Positions 1 to 9,372 of a stretch of DNA of 64,000 nt are shown here, one piece after another. The notes beneath the pieces were generated by a model, which saw nothing but the letters and a program-made list of their open reading frames with translations, did not search any database and was not told the origin of the DNA. Each line of letters opens with the position of its first letter. Within the stretch, counting starts at the first letter, position 1. This DNA comes from Microbacterium halotolerans. Its GTDB lineage: Bacteria; Actinomycetota; Actinomycetes; Actinomycetales; Microbacteriaceae. The stretch lies in NCBI RefSeq assembly GCF_003569805.1, contig NZ_KZ984052.1:528560-592559 (forward strand), given 5' to 3'. The position numbers and the translations under genes were made by a program.

Positions 1-728
1 TTCAGGTGCTCTCGCACACCGGACTCACGGAAGTCCTCGCCGACGATGTCGGCCTTCATCCGGATGGCGAGCTCGATCGTCCGGCGGAACTCGTCGCTTC
101 CGACGTCCGTCGCTCGCTCGGGGTCGGCCTCGATGATGTCGAGGATCTCCGGATACCGGATGAAACCCGCCTTCACCACCTCGGCGTATCCCGCGACGGC
201 CTCATTGCGAGGAAGGCTCGCGAGCAGGTCCAGATCGCACAGCACGACGTGCGGCGCCCAGAACGCACCGACGAGGTTCTTGCCCTCGGCCGTGTTGACG
301 CCCGTTTTGCCGCCGACCGCCGCGTCGACCATGCCGAGAACCGTGGTGGGAACCTGCACGACCTTCACGCCTCGCAGCCAGCTGGCCGCCACGAACCCGG
401 CGAGATCGGTCACCGCGCCGCCGCCGAAGCCGATCACCGCGTCGGTGCGGGTGAAGTCGGCCTGCCCCATGATCTGCCAGCAGAACGAGGCGACCTCGAT
501 GCGCTTGCCCTGTTCAGCATCCGGGATCTCCGCCAGCAGCACCTCGCGCTCGCTCAGCAGGCTCTCGCGCAGGGTGTCGGCCTCCTTCTGCAGCGTCGGG
601 GGGTGCACGACGAGCACCTTCTTGGCGTTCTCCGGCAGCGCCTCGCGCACTTCGGCGACGAGCCCGCGGCCGATCCTGATGTCGTAGCCCGTCGCGCCGC
701 TCACGCGGATCTCCGTGACATCGCTCAT
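1..728 (-). CDS. aroB: 3-dehydroquinate synthase, 3' end outside the window
   Basis: This is the second enzyme of the shikimate pathway, turning DAHP into 3-dehydroquinate with NAD and a divalent metal. About 242 N-terminal residues are visible. The NAD-binding GFGGGAVTDLAGF lies near residues 100-112, PTTVLGMVDAAVGGKTG near 127-143, and the metal-site region GYAEVVKAGFI follows. The ATG overlaps the aroK stop as ATGA, so the two are translationally coupled, and GGAGGAATCCGA upstream provides the ribosome binding site. The gene runs off the left edge, so its C-terminus cannot be judged. It is the last visible gene of a minus-strand alaS-to-aroB run. Identification is firm from motifs and context. 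Confidence 0.96.
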   Translation of the reverse strand, partial: MSDVTEIRVSGATGYDIRIGRGLVAEVREALPENAKKVLVVHPPTLQKEADTLRESLLSEREVLLAEIPDAEQGKRIEVASFCWQIMGQADFTRTDAVIGFGGGAVTDLAGFVAASWLRGVKVVQVPTTVLGMVDAAVGGKTGVNTAEGKNLVGAFWAPHVVLCDLDLLASLPRNEAVAGYAEVVKAGFIRYPEILDIIEADPERATDVGSDEFRRTIELAIRMKADIVGEDFRESGVREHL

Positions 729-1297
729 TCGGATTCCTCCTGCTCTCTGACCCAGTCGACGATGCGATCGACGACGTGCTGGATCGGGCCCGTCGATGTG
801 TCGATCTCCAGTGTGGAGACCGCGCGGTACGTCGGCATGCGCTCGTCCCTGATCCGGATCCACTCGGCGAGCGGGTCGCTGTCGCTGCGGTTGAGCAGCG
901 GTCGCTTCTGACCGCGCAGACGCCCGGCGATGGCCGTGTCGGAGACGGTCAGCAGCACGACCCTGTGGCCGGACAGTGCCTCCCGCGTGCCGTCGTGCGT
1001 CAGCGAGCCGCCGCCGAGCGCGACGACGCCGTCCTGTGAGAGCGAGGCGAGAACCGCTTCGTGCTCGTATGCACGGAACGTCGTCTCACCCTGCTCGACG
1101 AAGATGTCGGCAATCGGACCGTGCTGCTGCACGACGATCGAATCGGTGTCTCTGAACGGCACGCCGAGCATCTTCGCCGTCTTGCGGCCGATCGCGGACT
1201 TCCCGGCACCCATCGGGCCGACCAGCACGAGCAGCGGACGCACGGGTGCCCCCTGTTCGAACGGGCCCGGTAGGGCGGTCGGTGCGTCGTCCGTCAT
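725..1297 (-). CDS. aroK: Shikimate kinase
   Basis: It phosphorylates shikimate to shikimate 3-phosphate with ATP. The 190-residue protein carries a Walker A GPMGAGKS at about residues 27-34, the RDTD shikimate/Mg site near 49-52, FR at about 74-75 (substrate arginine), GGG at 95-97, and the lid arginine motif KRPLL near 131-135. The first 20 residues form a short extension ahead of the usual kinase start. Its 5' end overlaps the aroC stop (ATGA) and its stop overlaps the aroB start, so aroC-aroK-aroB form a tightly coupled unit. A single-domain AroK of this size is normal. Confidence 0.96.
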   Translation of the reverse strand: MTDDAPTALPGPFEQGAPVRPLLVLVGPMGAGKSAIGRKTAKMLGVPFRDTDSIVVQQHGPIADIFVEQGETTFRAYEHEAVLASLSQDGVVALGGGSLTHDGTREALSGHRVVLLTVSDTAIAGRLRGQKRPLLNRSDSDPLAEWIRIRDERMPTYRAVSTLEIDTSTGPIQHVVDRIVDWVREQEESE

Positions 1298-2508
1298 GCG
1301 TCCGGCGCGACGGAGTCGTCGTTCGTCGTGCGCAGCTCGTCAGGGATCGCAGCGAGGTAGCCATCGAGATTGCGGCGCGTCTCGGCCAGCGAGTCACCGC
1401 CGAACTTCTCGATGACGGTCTCGGCGAGCACGATGGCGACCATCGCCTCGGCGACCACGCCCGAGGCCGGCACGGCGCACACATCGGAGCGCTGGTGGTG
1501 AGCGGTGGACTCCTCGCCCGTGGCGACGTCGACGGTGCGCAGTGCACGCGGCACGGTCGCGATCGGCTTCATGGCCGCACGCACGCGCAGTGCCGTGCCC
1601 GTCGACATCCCACCCTCGGTGCCGCCTGCACGACCCGACCCGCGCCCGACGCCGTCGTCGGTCACGAACAGTTCGTCGTGCGCGGCCGAACCGCGGCGGC
1701 GCGAGGTCTCGAACCCGTCGCCGACCTCGACGCCCTTCATCGCCTGGATGCTCATCAGCGCCTGGGCGAGCTTGCCGTCGAGCCGTCGGTCCCACTGCAC
1801 ATGAGAGCCGAGCCCCGGCGGGAGCCCGTACGCAAGCACCTCGACGACGCCGCCGAGCGTGTCGCCTGCTTTGCGGGCGTCGTCGACTTCGGCCACCATC
1901 CGCTCGCTCGTCGCGGCGTCGAAGCACCGCAGCGGGTCGGCGTCGAGTGCGGCGACGTCATCCGGATGCGGCAGCGCAGAGCCGTCGGGCACCCGCACCG
2001 GGCCTATGGAGAGAGTGTGGCTGACGAGTCGGATGCCCAGCTCGCCCAGGAACGAACGGGCGACGGCGCCGAGAGCGACACGGGCAGCCGTCTCTCGGGC
2101 GCTGGCGCGCTCGAGAATCGGGCGGGCCTCATCGAAGCCGTACTTCTGCATGCCGACGAAGTCGGCGTGCCCAGGGCGCGGGCGAGTGAGCGGAGCGCCG
2201 CGGCCCCGGGACTTCTCGGTGAGTTCGACGGGAGCAGCGCTCATCACCTCGGTCCACTTCGGCCACTCGGTGTTGCCGATGCGCAGGGCGATCGGGCTGC
2301 CCATCGTGTAGCCGTGTCTGACGCCGGAGGAGAGCGTCAGCTCGTCCTGCTCGAACTTCATCCGGGAGCCGCGGCCATAGCCCAGTTTGCGACGCTGCAG
2401 ATCCTGTTGGATCTGCTCGGCGAGGAGCGGGACGCCGGCGGGCAGACCCTCCATAACGGCGATGAGTTCGGGGCCGTGCGATTCGCCGGCCGTCATGACA
2501 CGGAGCAT
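1294..2508 (-). CDS. aroC: Chorismate synthase
   Basis: It makes chorismate from EPSP using reduced FMN, the last common step to aromatic amino acids and folate. The start is [20 protein letters not shown], with family-typical RPGHADFVG in the middle and [12 protein letters not shown] toward the C-terminus. I chose the second of two in-frame ATGs (a start at 2517 is also possible) because GGGAAG lies about nine bases upstream of it, while it abuts the first. Length is about 404 residues, normal for actinobacterial AroC. It overlaps aroK by four bases. Confidence 0.96.
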   Translation of the reverse strand: MLRVMTAGESHGPELIAVMEGLPAGVPLLAEQIQQDLQRRKLGYGRGSRMKFEQDELTLSSGVRHGYTMGSPIALRIGNTEWPKWTEVMSAAPVELTEKSRGRGAPLTRPRPGHADFVGMQKYGFDEARPILERASARETAARVALGAVARSFLGELGIRLVSHTLSIGPVRVPDGSALPHPDDVAALDADPLRCFDAATSERMVAEVDDARKAGDTLGGVVEVLAYGLPPGLGSHVQWDRRLDGKLAQALMSIQAMKGVEVGDGFETSRRRGSAAHDELFVTDDGVGRGSGRAGGTEGGMSTGTALRVRAAMKPIATVPRALRTVDVATGEESTAHHQRSDVCAVPASGVVAEAMVAIVLAETVIEKFGGDSLAETRRNLDGYLAAIPDELRTTNDDSVAPDA

Positions 2509-2568
2509 AGGCTCCATCTTCCCATGCGTTCGAGGCGTGCTGCGCCACGGCCGCGGGTATCTCGTGGG

Positions 2569-3450
2569 TCAGCGCGGACCGGCGAGTGCCTCGCGCATCG
2601 CCGCGAGCACGGCTTCCTCGCCAGGGAGCGGCTCGCTGCGCTCCCCCGACACGAAGATGCGCACCTGCAGCACGGCCTGGTGCAGCAGCATGCCGAGCCC
2701 GGAGACGACGTCTGCCTCCCAGCGACGCGCGAGCGCGGACGGCCACGGGTCGTAGGCCACGTCGAACAGCGTGCCGCCCGTGCCCGCAAGGCGGACGAGG
2801 TGCTCGGCCGGCATCTCCGCTCCTCCGGGGAGCGTGGCGATCGTGACATCGGCGGCGCCGGTGACCGCGTCGAATGCCGCGGCCTCGACCCGGATTCCTG
2901 CCCTCTCCCCCAGCTCGACCAGCGCCGCCGCACGCTCGGCACGGCGGGCGACCACCTGCACCCGGCGTGCGCCGGACTCGGCCGCCGCCACGAGCGCCGA
3001 GCCCGCGGTGGCACCGGCTCCGAGAATCCTGACGTGCTCTGCGCCGCCGAGCTGCACCTCGTCCAGTGCGCGCACGATGCCGCCGACGTCGGTGTTGAAC
3101 CCGCGCGGTCGGGCTGCGGTGCCGTCACCGGCGAAAAGCAGCGTGTTCACCGCTCCGGTCAGCTCCGCGTGCCTGTCGCGGGCGCGAGCGGCGGCGAATG
3201 CGCCCTCCTTGAGCGGCATCGTGAGCGCGAGCCCGCGCCACTCCCCGTTCAGGGAGGCCAGGGCGGCATCGAGACCGGCACGATCGACCCTCCGCCGGTC
3301 GAAGGACCAGTCGAGTCCGAGCGCTCGGTGCGCCGCAGCGTGCAGCTGCGGCGAACGGCTGTGGTCGATCGGGTCGCCCCACACCGCGAGACGGCTGCCT
3401 CCGTCGATCGGTGCGGTCACGTGCGACTCATTCCGAAGCGCGTCCTGCAT
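2569..3450 (-). CDS. aroE: Shikimate dehydrogenase
   Basis: It reduces 3-dehydroshikimate to shikimate with NADPH. The 293-residue protein has the substrate site DHSRSPQLHAAAHRA near residues 28-42, the catalytic-lysine segment LTMPLKEGAFAA, the NTDVGG segment with the paired catalytic aspartate, and a Rossmann glycine motif GAGATAGSA followed by a basic VVARR NADP-binding stretch. It sits between mltG and aroC with short spacers. The start is the first in-frame ATG; a GTG ten codons later is possible. Function is secure from motifs and position in the aro block. Confidence 0.94.
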   Translation of the reverse strand: MQDALRNESHVTAPIDGGSRLAVWGDPIDHSRSPQLHAAAHRALGLDWSFDRRRVDRAGLDAALASLNGEWRGLALTMPLKEGAFAAARARDRHAELTGAVNTLLFAGDGTAARPRGFNTDVGGIVRALDEVQLGGAEHVRILGAGATAGSALVAAAESGARRVQVVARRAERAAALVELGERAGIRVEAAAFDAVTGAADVTIATLPGGAEMPAEHLVRLAGTGGTLFDVAYDPWPSALARRWEADVVSGLGMLLHQAVLQVRIFVSGERSEPLPGEEAVLAAMREALAGPR

Positions 3451-3462
3451 TCCGCTCGCTCC

Positions 3463-5124
3463 TCAGCATCCGGCGTCGGGGTTCTCCGAGCACCACTGCA
3501 CCCACTCGGAGACGTTCTGCTCGTGTTCGGCGTAGTCGGTGGAGAACTTCGTCTCCCCGGTGTTCAGATTCACGCTCACGAAGTACAGCCACGGCCCGTC
3601 GACCGGATTCATGGCGGCGTCGATCGCAAGATCACCGGGGTTCGAGATAGGGCCGGCAGGCAGCCCGACGTGCATATACGTGTTCCACGGGTTGTCGTCG
3701 TTGCGCGCCTCGGCCGATGTGGACGCGGAGCCTGCGTGCGCCTCGCCGTAGCCGTACTGCACGGTCGAGTCCATCTGCAGGAGACCGTTCGTGTCGCCCC
3801 ATGTGTCGGAGTCGAGCCGGTTGTGGATCACGCGGGAGACCTTGTAGAAGTCGTCTTCGAAGCGCGCCTCGCGCTGGATGATCGATGCGATCGTGAGCAC
3901 CTCGTGCACGTCCTCGTCCGACACACCCGCCGAGTCGAGCGACTCCCTGGTGCGGTCGACGAGCCGCTGCACGACGTCCTGTGCCGAGGCATCCGGATCG
4001 AAGGTGTAGGTCGCGGGGAAGAGCCAGCCCTCGAGGCTGTCGGCGTCCACGCCGTACTGCGACGGGTCCGCCGTCGCCTCCTCGAGGTCGGAGGCCGACA
4101 CCTCGATGCTGTCGGAGATGCGGGTGATGGACGCCTCCACCGTGAGCCCCTCCGGCAGCTGCACCGTGTTCTCCTGACGGTTCTCAGGATCGTCCAGCGC
4201 TTCGACGACCGCAGCGCTGGTCATCTTCTGCTGCAGCTGGTACACACCGGGGTACAGCTTCGGATTCAGCTCGTTCTCGCGCAGGTAGCGGGTGAAGGAA
4301 TCGGACTCGAGTGTGACGCCCGCGTCGAACAGCTTCGGAGAGATGGCTTCGCCCGTGTCGCCTTTGTCCACCGTGATGAACACTTCGCCGGATGCCTCAC
4401 CCTCCTCGTAGTCGTGCGGGCCGTCCAGACCGAGCACCTCCTGGATCCGGTCCCCGTAGGTGCTCCAGGCCCACACGCCGCCCGCTGCAAGCCCGCCCAC
4501 GAGCACGAGCACGATGATCGCGGCGATCAGGCAGCCCTTGCCCCGTCTGCGCGGGCGCTCCTCTGGTTCGCTGTGCAGCAGTGCCTCGATCGAGCTGCCC
4601 TCGGGCATCGTTCGCGCGGGACCGGCCGGCGCGTCGCTGCGAGTTCTGCGTGTGGCGGCTGAGCCGCTCTCCGCGTCCTCACGCGCGACCCGCTTCGTGC
4701 CGTCGGCTGCCGCAGCCTCGGCCGGATCGTCGGCGTCCTCGTGCCGGAGAGACGTTCCGAGGCCGTTGCCGTCAGCTTCCGGCGTCGCCTCGTTCGCTCC
4801 GTCTCCGGCACCCTCGCGTCGATCCGGCGAGACAGACGCCGTGGGGCCGGGCTCGGCCCGTTCCGCGGCAGAGTCGGGACCGCTCGTCTCCTCGCCCGTC
4901 GCCGGGCCGGCCGAGGCGGCTTTCCCGGTGGGCTCCGACGCCTCGACTCGCTCGGTGCGGCGGTTGTCCGGGGGCGCCGCGTCGGCGTCGGTCGGGGCCG
5001 ACGCCTCACGCTCATCCGGAACGTCTGCCGCCGATTCATCGGCCTGCTGCGCCCGTGCGCGCTCGCGCGCCTCACGGCGCGACAGCGGCCGGCCTGGCTC
5101 GTCGGGCTGCGGGTCGTCGGTCAT
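3463..5124 (-). CDS. mltG: Endolytic murein transglycosylase MltG (YceG-like)
   Basis: It cleaves nascent peptidoglycan strands at the outer membrane face and is thought to set glycan chain length. The protein is about 553 residues. The first ~185 are an Ala/Glu/Ser/Asp-rich low-complexity cytoplasmic tail, followed by one transmembrane helix (GCLIAAIIVLVLVGG) and the extracellular YceG domain. The catalytic glutamate lies in LTIASIIQREARF, and the domain ends with the usual AEHEQNVSEWVQWC-like tail. The start is uncertain: a GTG nine bases upstream would overlap the ruvX stop as GTGA, but GGAG is better spaced for this ATG. The ruvX-mltG-aroE order is standard in actinobacteria. Confidence 0.93.
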   Translation of the reverse strand: MTDDPQPDEPGRPLSRREARERARAQQADESAADVPDEREASAPTDADAAPPDNRRTERVEASEPTGKAASAGPATGEETSGPDSAAERAEPGPTASVSPDRREGAGDGANEATPEADGNGLGTSLRHEDADDPAEAAAADGTKRVAREDAESGSAATRRTRSDAPAGPARTMPEGSSIEALLHSEPEERPRRRGKGCLIAAIIVLVLVGGLAAGGVWAWSTYGDRIQEVLGLDGPHDYEEGEASGEVFITVDKGDTGEAISPKLFDAGVTLESDSFTRYLRENELNPKLYPGVYQLQQKMTSAAVVEALDDPENRQENTVQLPEGLTVEASITRISDSIEVSASDLEEATADPSQYGVDADSLEGWLFPATYTFDPDASAQDVVQRLVDRTRESLDSAGVSDEDVHEVLTIASIIQREARFEDDFYKVSRVIHNRLDSDTWGDTNGLLQMDSTVQYGYGEAHAGSASTSAEARNDDNPWNTYMHVGLPAGPISNPGDLAIDAAMNPVDGPWLYFVSVNLNTGETKFSTDYAEHEQNVSEWVQWCSENPDAGC

Positions 5125-5129
5125 CTGCG

Positions 5130-5594
5130 TCACTCCGGGAGGGAAACGGGCTCGCCGGCGGGGGCGCCGGTGCTCTTCTCACTGTCGACCGCGTGCTGCA
5201 GGAGCACGACCGCGGCCACCTGATCCACTACCTTACGAGACCCTTTCTGGCTTCTCCCGGATTGCCGCAGCGCCTGATGGGCCGTGACGGTGGACAAGCG
5301 CTCATCGACGAGCCGAACCGGCACCTCGCCGCGCGCGGCCAGTTCCGCGGCGAAGTCACGGGCATCCTGAGTCGACGGAGTGTCGTCGCCGCGAAGGTTG
5401 AGCGGCAGCCCCACGACGAACTCGATCGGCTCGTACTCGGCAGCGATATCGAGGACGCGGGCGATGGCTCGCTCGTCGCGCGGCACAGTCTCCACCGGCA
5501 CGGCGAGCATGCCGTCCGGGTCGACGCGAGCGACGCCGACACGGGCCTTGCCGGGGTCGATGCCGATGCGGACGCCCCGCCGGAAGTCCGTCAC
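5130..5594 (-). CDS. ruvX: Putative pre-16S rRNA nuclease / Holliday junction resolvase-like RuvX
   Basis: This YqgF-family RNase H-fold protein is linked to 16S rRNA 5' maturation and was first described as a resolvase homologue. At 154 residues it has family-normal length. The first catalytic aspartate lies in RIGIDPGKARVGVA, and VVGLPLNLRGDD and LVDERLSTVTAHQAL follow in the expected order, with a final acidic residue in KVVDQVAAVVLLQ. It begins with GTG that overlaps the alaS stop (GTGA) and lies directly ahead of mltG, so it is read as part of the same transcript. Confidence 0.93.
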   Translation of the reverse strand: MTDFRRGVRIGIDPGKARVGVARVDPDGMLAVPVETVPRDERAIARVLDIAAEYEPIEFVVGLPLNLRGDDTPSTQDARDFAAELAARGEVPVRLVDERLSTVTAHQALRQSGRSQKGSRKVVDQVAAVVLLQHAVDSEKSTGAPAGEPVSLPE

Positions 5595-8257
5595 GACTGC
5601 AGTGCCTCCGCCGCCCGTCGCACAGCCTCGAGCGCGGCGGGGATGGCCGCCGCGTCGGTGCCGCCGCCCTGAGCGAGATCGGGTTTGCCGCCGCCGCCGC
5701 CGCCGAGCACGGAGCTTGCGGCCTTGGCCAGGTCGCCGGCCCTGGCACCCGCGTCGCGAGCCCCCTCGTTCGTGGCGACCACGACGACGGGGCGACCGTT
5801 CGCCTCGCCGACGAGTGCCACGACCGCCGGCTCCGAGCCGAGGCGCTCGCGCACCTGGGTGACGAGGCTGCGCACGTCGTCACCTGAGGAGACGGCACCG
5901 ATCGACTCCGCGACGAGGGCGACGCGTCCGGCGGCTGCGGCCCTGCCGGCAAGCTCGGGAACACGCTGCTGCAGCGCCTGCTGCTCGAACTGCGCGATCT
6001 TCTTCTCAGCGGCCTTCAGGTTTGCCGCGAGTTCTGAGACGCGCTCGGCGAGCTTGTCCCGCGGCGTCCTCAGCGAGCTGCTCAGCTCGGTGACGAGGGC
6101 GCGTTCACGGGTGAGTTCGCGGAAGGCGTCCTGGCCGACGAGCGCCTCGACGCGACGGTTCGCCGCGCCCACGGAGGACTCGCTGGTCAGCGAGATGAGC
6201 CCGACCTCCGCGCTGGACGACACATGCGTGCCCCCGCACAGCTCGCGCGACCACGGTCCGCCGATGTCGACCATCCGGACCTTCTCGCCGTACTTCTCGC
6301 CGAAAAGCGCCGTGGCGCCGGCCGACTTCGCATCGTCGAGCGACAGCACCCGAGTGGAGACCTCGAGGTTCGCGCCGACCGCGTTGTTCGCGATCTCCTC
6401 GATCTCGCTCTTCGTCGCGTCGGAGAGGGCCTGCCCCCAGGAGAAGTCGAAGCGCAGGTAGCCGGCTCTGTTGAGGGAGCCCGCCTGGGTCGCTCCCTTG
6501 CCGAGCGTGTCGCGCAGGGCGGCGTGCACGAGGTGCGTTGCGGAGTGCGCGCGCTCTGCCGCGCGACGGTTGGCGGCGTCGACGACGGTCGTGGCCGGCT
6601 GGTCGACGCCGACCTCGCCGCTCGTGACGAGCACCGTGTGGCTGACGAGCCCCGACACGGGTCGCTGCACATCGAGCACGTCGAGTTCGTAGCCGGGGCC
6701 GACGATCGTGCCCTTGTCGGCGACCTGACCGCCCGACTCCGCGTAGAGCGCGGTCTCCGCCAGAATCACCTCGGCGGTCTGCCCGGTGGTCGCCGACTGA
6801 GCGGGCGAACCATCGACGATGAGGCCGAGCACGCTCGTGGACGTCTCGAGGTCGTCGTAGCCCGTGAAGACCGTCTCCCCCTTGGCCCGGAACTGGCTGT
6901 ACACGCCGACGTCCGCGATGGCGCGCTTGCGCGATCGGGCGTCATCCTTCGCGCGCTGCCTCTGCGCCTGCATCAGGCCGTCGAACGCATCTCGGTCGAC
7001 GGTGAGGCCAGCCTCCTCCGCGATCTCGACGGTGAGGTCGATCGGGAAGCCGTACGTGTCGTGCAGCAGGAACGCCTGGTCGCCGGCGAGGCCCTTCCTT
7101 CCCGCGGTGGCGGCCTTCTCGACGGCGGTGTCGAGAATCGTCGATCCGGCACTCAGCGTGCGCAGGAAAGTCTCCTCCTCCGCGAAGGCATAGGCGGAGA
7201 TCCTGTCCCAGTCGGTCTCGAGCTCGGGATAGGTCTGCTTCATCGCATCGCGCGATGTGGCGAACAGCTCCGGGAAGGTCGCTTCTTCCACGCCGAGCAG
7301 GCGCATCGAGCGCACCGTCCGGCGCATGAGCCGGCGCAGGATGTAGCCGCGCCCTTCGTTCGCGGGTGTGACACCGTCCGAGAGCAGCATCAGCGACGAG
7401 CGCACGTGATCGGCGATCACGCGGAAGCGCACGTCGTCTTCGCGCGCGGCTCCGTAGCGCCTGCCGCTCAGCTCGCTGGCGCGGTCGAGCACGGGACGGA
7501 CCTGGTCGCTCTCGTACATGTTCTCGACGCCCTGCTTCAGGAACGCGACGCGCTCGAGCCCCATGCCGGTGTCGATGTTCTTCTGCGGCAGGCCGCCGAC
7601 GATGTCGAACTCCGTCTTGCTGCGCACGTTCTCGAGGCGGTCCTGCATGAACACGAGATTCCAGATCTCGATGAACCGACTGTCGTCCACCGCCGGCCCG
7701 CCGTCGCGTCCGTACTTCGGCCCGCGGTCGAAGAAGATCTCGGAATCGGGACCGCCCGGCCCCGGCTGGCCGGTGTGCCAGTAGTTGTCCGCGCGGCCGA
7801 GACGCTGAATGCGCTTCTCATCGAGTCCGATGACGTTGCGCCAGATGTCGTGCGCCTCGTCGTCCGTCTCGTAGATCGTGACCCACAGGTCCTTCTCGTC
7901 GAAACCGAGTCCGCCGTCCGAGTCGCTCCTGGTCAGCAGCTCCCATGCGTACTCGATGGCGCCGCGCTTGAAGTAGTCGCCGAAGGACCAGTTGCCCAGC
8001 ATCTGGAAGAACGTGCCGTGCCTGGCGGTCTTGCCGACCTCTTCGATGTCGTTCGTGCGGATGCACTTCTGCACGTCGGCGATGCGCGAGTGCGCAGCAG
8101 GAACCACGCCCGTCAGATACGGGATGAACGGCACCATACCTGCGACGGTGAACATCAGCGTGGGGTCATCGCTGACCAGCGACGCCGACGGAACGATCTG
8201 GTGGTCGTTCTTCTCGAAGTAGTCGAGGTAGAGCTGCGCGATGTCGGCGGTCTTCAT
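5591..8257 (-). CDS. alaS: Alanine--tRNA ligase
   Basis: This class II synthetase charges tRNA-Ala and edits mischarged Ser/Gly. The 888-residue protein contains the N-terminal catalytic core (opening MKTADIAQLYLDYFEKNDH), the editing-domain zinc motif HSATHLVHAAL paired with ELCGGTHVSSS, and a C-terminal DHHA1-type domain ending in a glycine-rich VLGGGGGGKPDLAQGGG stretch. All segments are intact. It heads the alaS-ruvX-mltG-aroECKB run. No strong Shine-Dalgarno was seen next to the ATG, only AAGGA about 14 bases upstream. Confidence 0.97.
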   Translation of the reverse strand: MKTADIAQLYLDYFEKNDHQIVPSASLVSDDPTLMFTVAGMVPFIPYLTGVVPAAHSRIADVQKCIRTNDIEEVGKTARHGTFFQMLGNWSFGDYFKRGAIEYAWELLTRSDSDGGLGFDEKDLWVTIYETDDEAHDIWRNVIGLDEKRIQRLGRADNYWHTGQPGPGGPDSEIFFDRGPKYGRDGGPAVDDSRFIEIWNLVFMQDRLENVRSKTEFDIVGGLPQKNIDTGMGLERVAFLKQGVENMYESDQVRPVLDRASELSGRRYGAAREDDVRFRVIADHVRSSLMLLSDGVTPANEGRGYILRRLMRRTVRSMRLLGVEEATFPELFATSRDAMKQTYPELETDWDRISAYAFAEEETFLRTLSAGSTILDTAVEKAATAGRKGLAGDQAFLLHDTYGFPIDLTVEIAEEAGLTVDRDAFDGLMQAQRQRAKDDARSRKRAIADVGVYSQFRAKGETVFTGYDDLETSTSVLGLIVDGSPAQSATTGQTAEVILAETALYAESGGQVADKGTIVGPGYELDVLDVQRPVSGLVSHTVLVTSGEVGVDQPATTVVDAANRRAAERAHSATHLVHAALRDTLGKGATQAGSLNRAGYLRFDFSWGQALSDATKSEIEEIANNAVGANLEVSTRVLSLDDAKSAGATALFGEKYGEKVRMVDIGGPWSRELCGGTHVSSSAEVGLISLTSESSVGAANRRVEALVGQDAFRELTRERALVTELSSSLRTPRDKLAERVSELAANLKAAEKKIAQFEQQALQQRVPELAGRAAAAGRVALVAESIGAVSSGDDVRSLVTQVRERLGSEPAVVALVGEANGRPVVVVATNEGARDAGARAGDLAKAASSVLGGGGGGKPDLAQGGGTDAAAIPAALEAVRRAAEALQS

Positions 8258-8330
8258 AAGTGCGTGTCGTGTCCTTGCTGATGCGAGCGGGGCCGGGCCG
8301 CGCGAAACGGCCTCGTAGTGGATCGCTGGT

Positions 8331-8507
8331 TCAGGCGTCGCGCCGACCCTGCTCGGCGTAGTACGCCTCGCTGAGCCGGTCGGTGAACTCCGTCACCCGT
8401 GCGTCGACCCTGCCGAGCAGCTCGTGCCCGCGCGGATCCTTGTTCATGAAGTGGGCGGCGACGAATCCGCCGATGATGCCGAGCAGGAACCACAGCAAGC
8501 TTTTCAT
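8331..8507 (-). CDS. Small membrane-anchored protein, 58 residues
   Basis: I do not recognise a named family. The protein starts MKSLLWFLLGIIGGFVAAHF, a single N-terminal transmembrane helix, and continues as a short charged cytoplasmic tail with an amphipathic helix ending in AYYAEQGRRDA. GGGAAGGG lies five bases upstream of the ATG, a good ribosome binding site. It lies between rpsD and alaS on the same strand, where small hypothetical proteins of this kind are common in Microbacteriaceae (recollection, not checked). It is too small for functional inference. Confidence 0.75.
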   Translation of the reverse strand: MKSLLWFLLGIIGGFVAAHFMNKDPRGHELLGRVDARVTEFTDRLSEAYYAEQGRRDA

Positions 8508-8551
8508 GTCGCCCTTCCCAAGATGTGCGTTCTGACCATCGTACCGACCGA

Positions 8552-8567
8552 TAGTGTGCGGAGAGTG
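8552..8567 (+). promoter_or_regulatory. Leaderless promoter of the DUF4166 gene
   Basis: TAGTGT (8552-8557) followed by seven bases and GTG fits a TAnnnT -10 box placing the transcript start at or next to the start codon. Confidence 0.5.
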
Positions 8568-9203
8568 ACGAGAACGCCGTTCCCTCGATCCGTGCTCCTC
8601 GCCGCACTCGGGCCGGCCGCCGATGCGCTCCGTCCGGAGGTCGCGCAGTACGCAGCCGGTCCCGGTGACGGCGTCGCGGTCTGCGACGGTGTGTTCGCAG
8701 TCGCGGGGAGCCGCTGGGGTCGCCTCGGTCTGCTGGCGCGGCCGTTCGTCGGCTCCCACCTGATGATCACGTCCTACGGCGCCGACGTGCCCTTCCACGT
8801 GGAGAACCGGCTCGAGCAGGGAGTCGACGGCGTCGCCGAACTGCATGCGACGCGCACGTTCCGCTTCGCGCAGCGCACGGAGACGTTCGTCGACGTGCTC
8901 CGCGTCGGAGAGCAACCGGGTACCCTGGTGAACCGGCTCGGCGCAGCACAGCGCGTAGAGCTGACTCTGCGGTGCGAGGCGACGCCCGAGGGACACCTCC
9001 GGCTGCGGTCGGAGCGCGCAGTGCTGAAGCTCGGGCGCCTGCGCATCTCGCTGCCAGGCCTCTTCTCCGTGAGTGTGCAGGTCGAAGACGGCTTCGATGA
9101 CGACACCGGATGCCAGACAGTTCGTGCGCTTGCCAGGAACCCGCTGCTCGGCACCGTCCTGACGTACCGTGGCAGCTTCCGCTGGCACATCCGCCGCCCC
9201 TGA
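8565..9203 (+). CDS. DUF4166-type protein
   Basis: The 212-residue protein contains ALGPAADALRPEVAQYAAGP and later GRLGLLARPFVG, FHVENRL and EVTRTFRF-like segments typical of DUF4166 proteins (family assignment from memory). It is soluble, with no signal peptide or membrane helix. I placed the start at GTG 8565 because a TAGTGT -10 box sits seven bases upstream; an ATG at 8523 is an alternative that would leave that promoter inside the gene. It is divergent from the 58-residue membrane protein gene. The role of DUF4166 proteins is not established. Confidence 0.75.
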   Translation: MTRTPFPRSVLLAALGPAADALRPEVAQYAAGPGDGVAVCDGVFAVAGSRWGRLGLLARPFVGSHLMITSYGADVPFHVENRLEQGVDGVAELHATRTFRFAQRTETFVDVLRVGEQPGTLVNRLGAAQRVELTLRCEATPEGHLRLRSERAVLKLGRLRISLPGLFSVSVQVEDGFDDDTGCQTVRALARNPLLGTVLTYRGSFRWHIRRP

Positions 9204-9333
9204 CCCGCCGGCTTCCGGCCCGGCCCTGCCGACCCCGGATCGCTTCCCGTGTGCCGAGTTGCGCCAGAACGTCGGCGGAATCGCAGTTCCGCGCACCGGA
9301 TCTGAGGCGCAGCCGCGGCGCAGGACGCACGAA

Positions 9334-9359
9334 GGGCGCCGGGGTGCTCCCCGGCGCCC
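9334..9359 (-). terminator. rpsD terminator
   Basis: A perfect 11-bp GC-rich stem (GGGCGCCGGGG with its complement) around a TGCT loop begins 14 bases after the rpsD stop. The following U-run is weak. Being symmetric, it may also stop transcripts from the DUF4166 gene. Confidence 0.8.
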
Positions 9360-9372
9360 ATCGACGACCGCG

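Noticed and set aside
1246..4662. A plus-strand open frame of over 1100 codons
   Set aside because: It is antisense to aroK, aroC, aroE and mltG, whose products have clear family motifs. High-GC DNA gives long open antisense frames.
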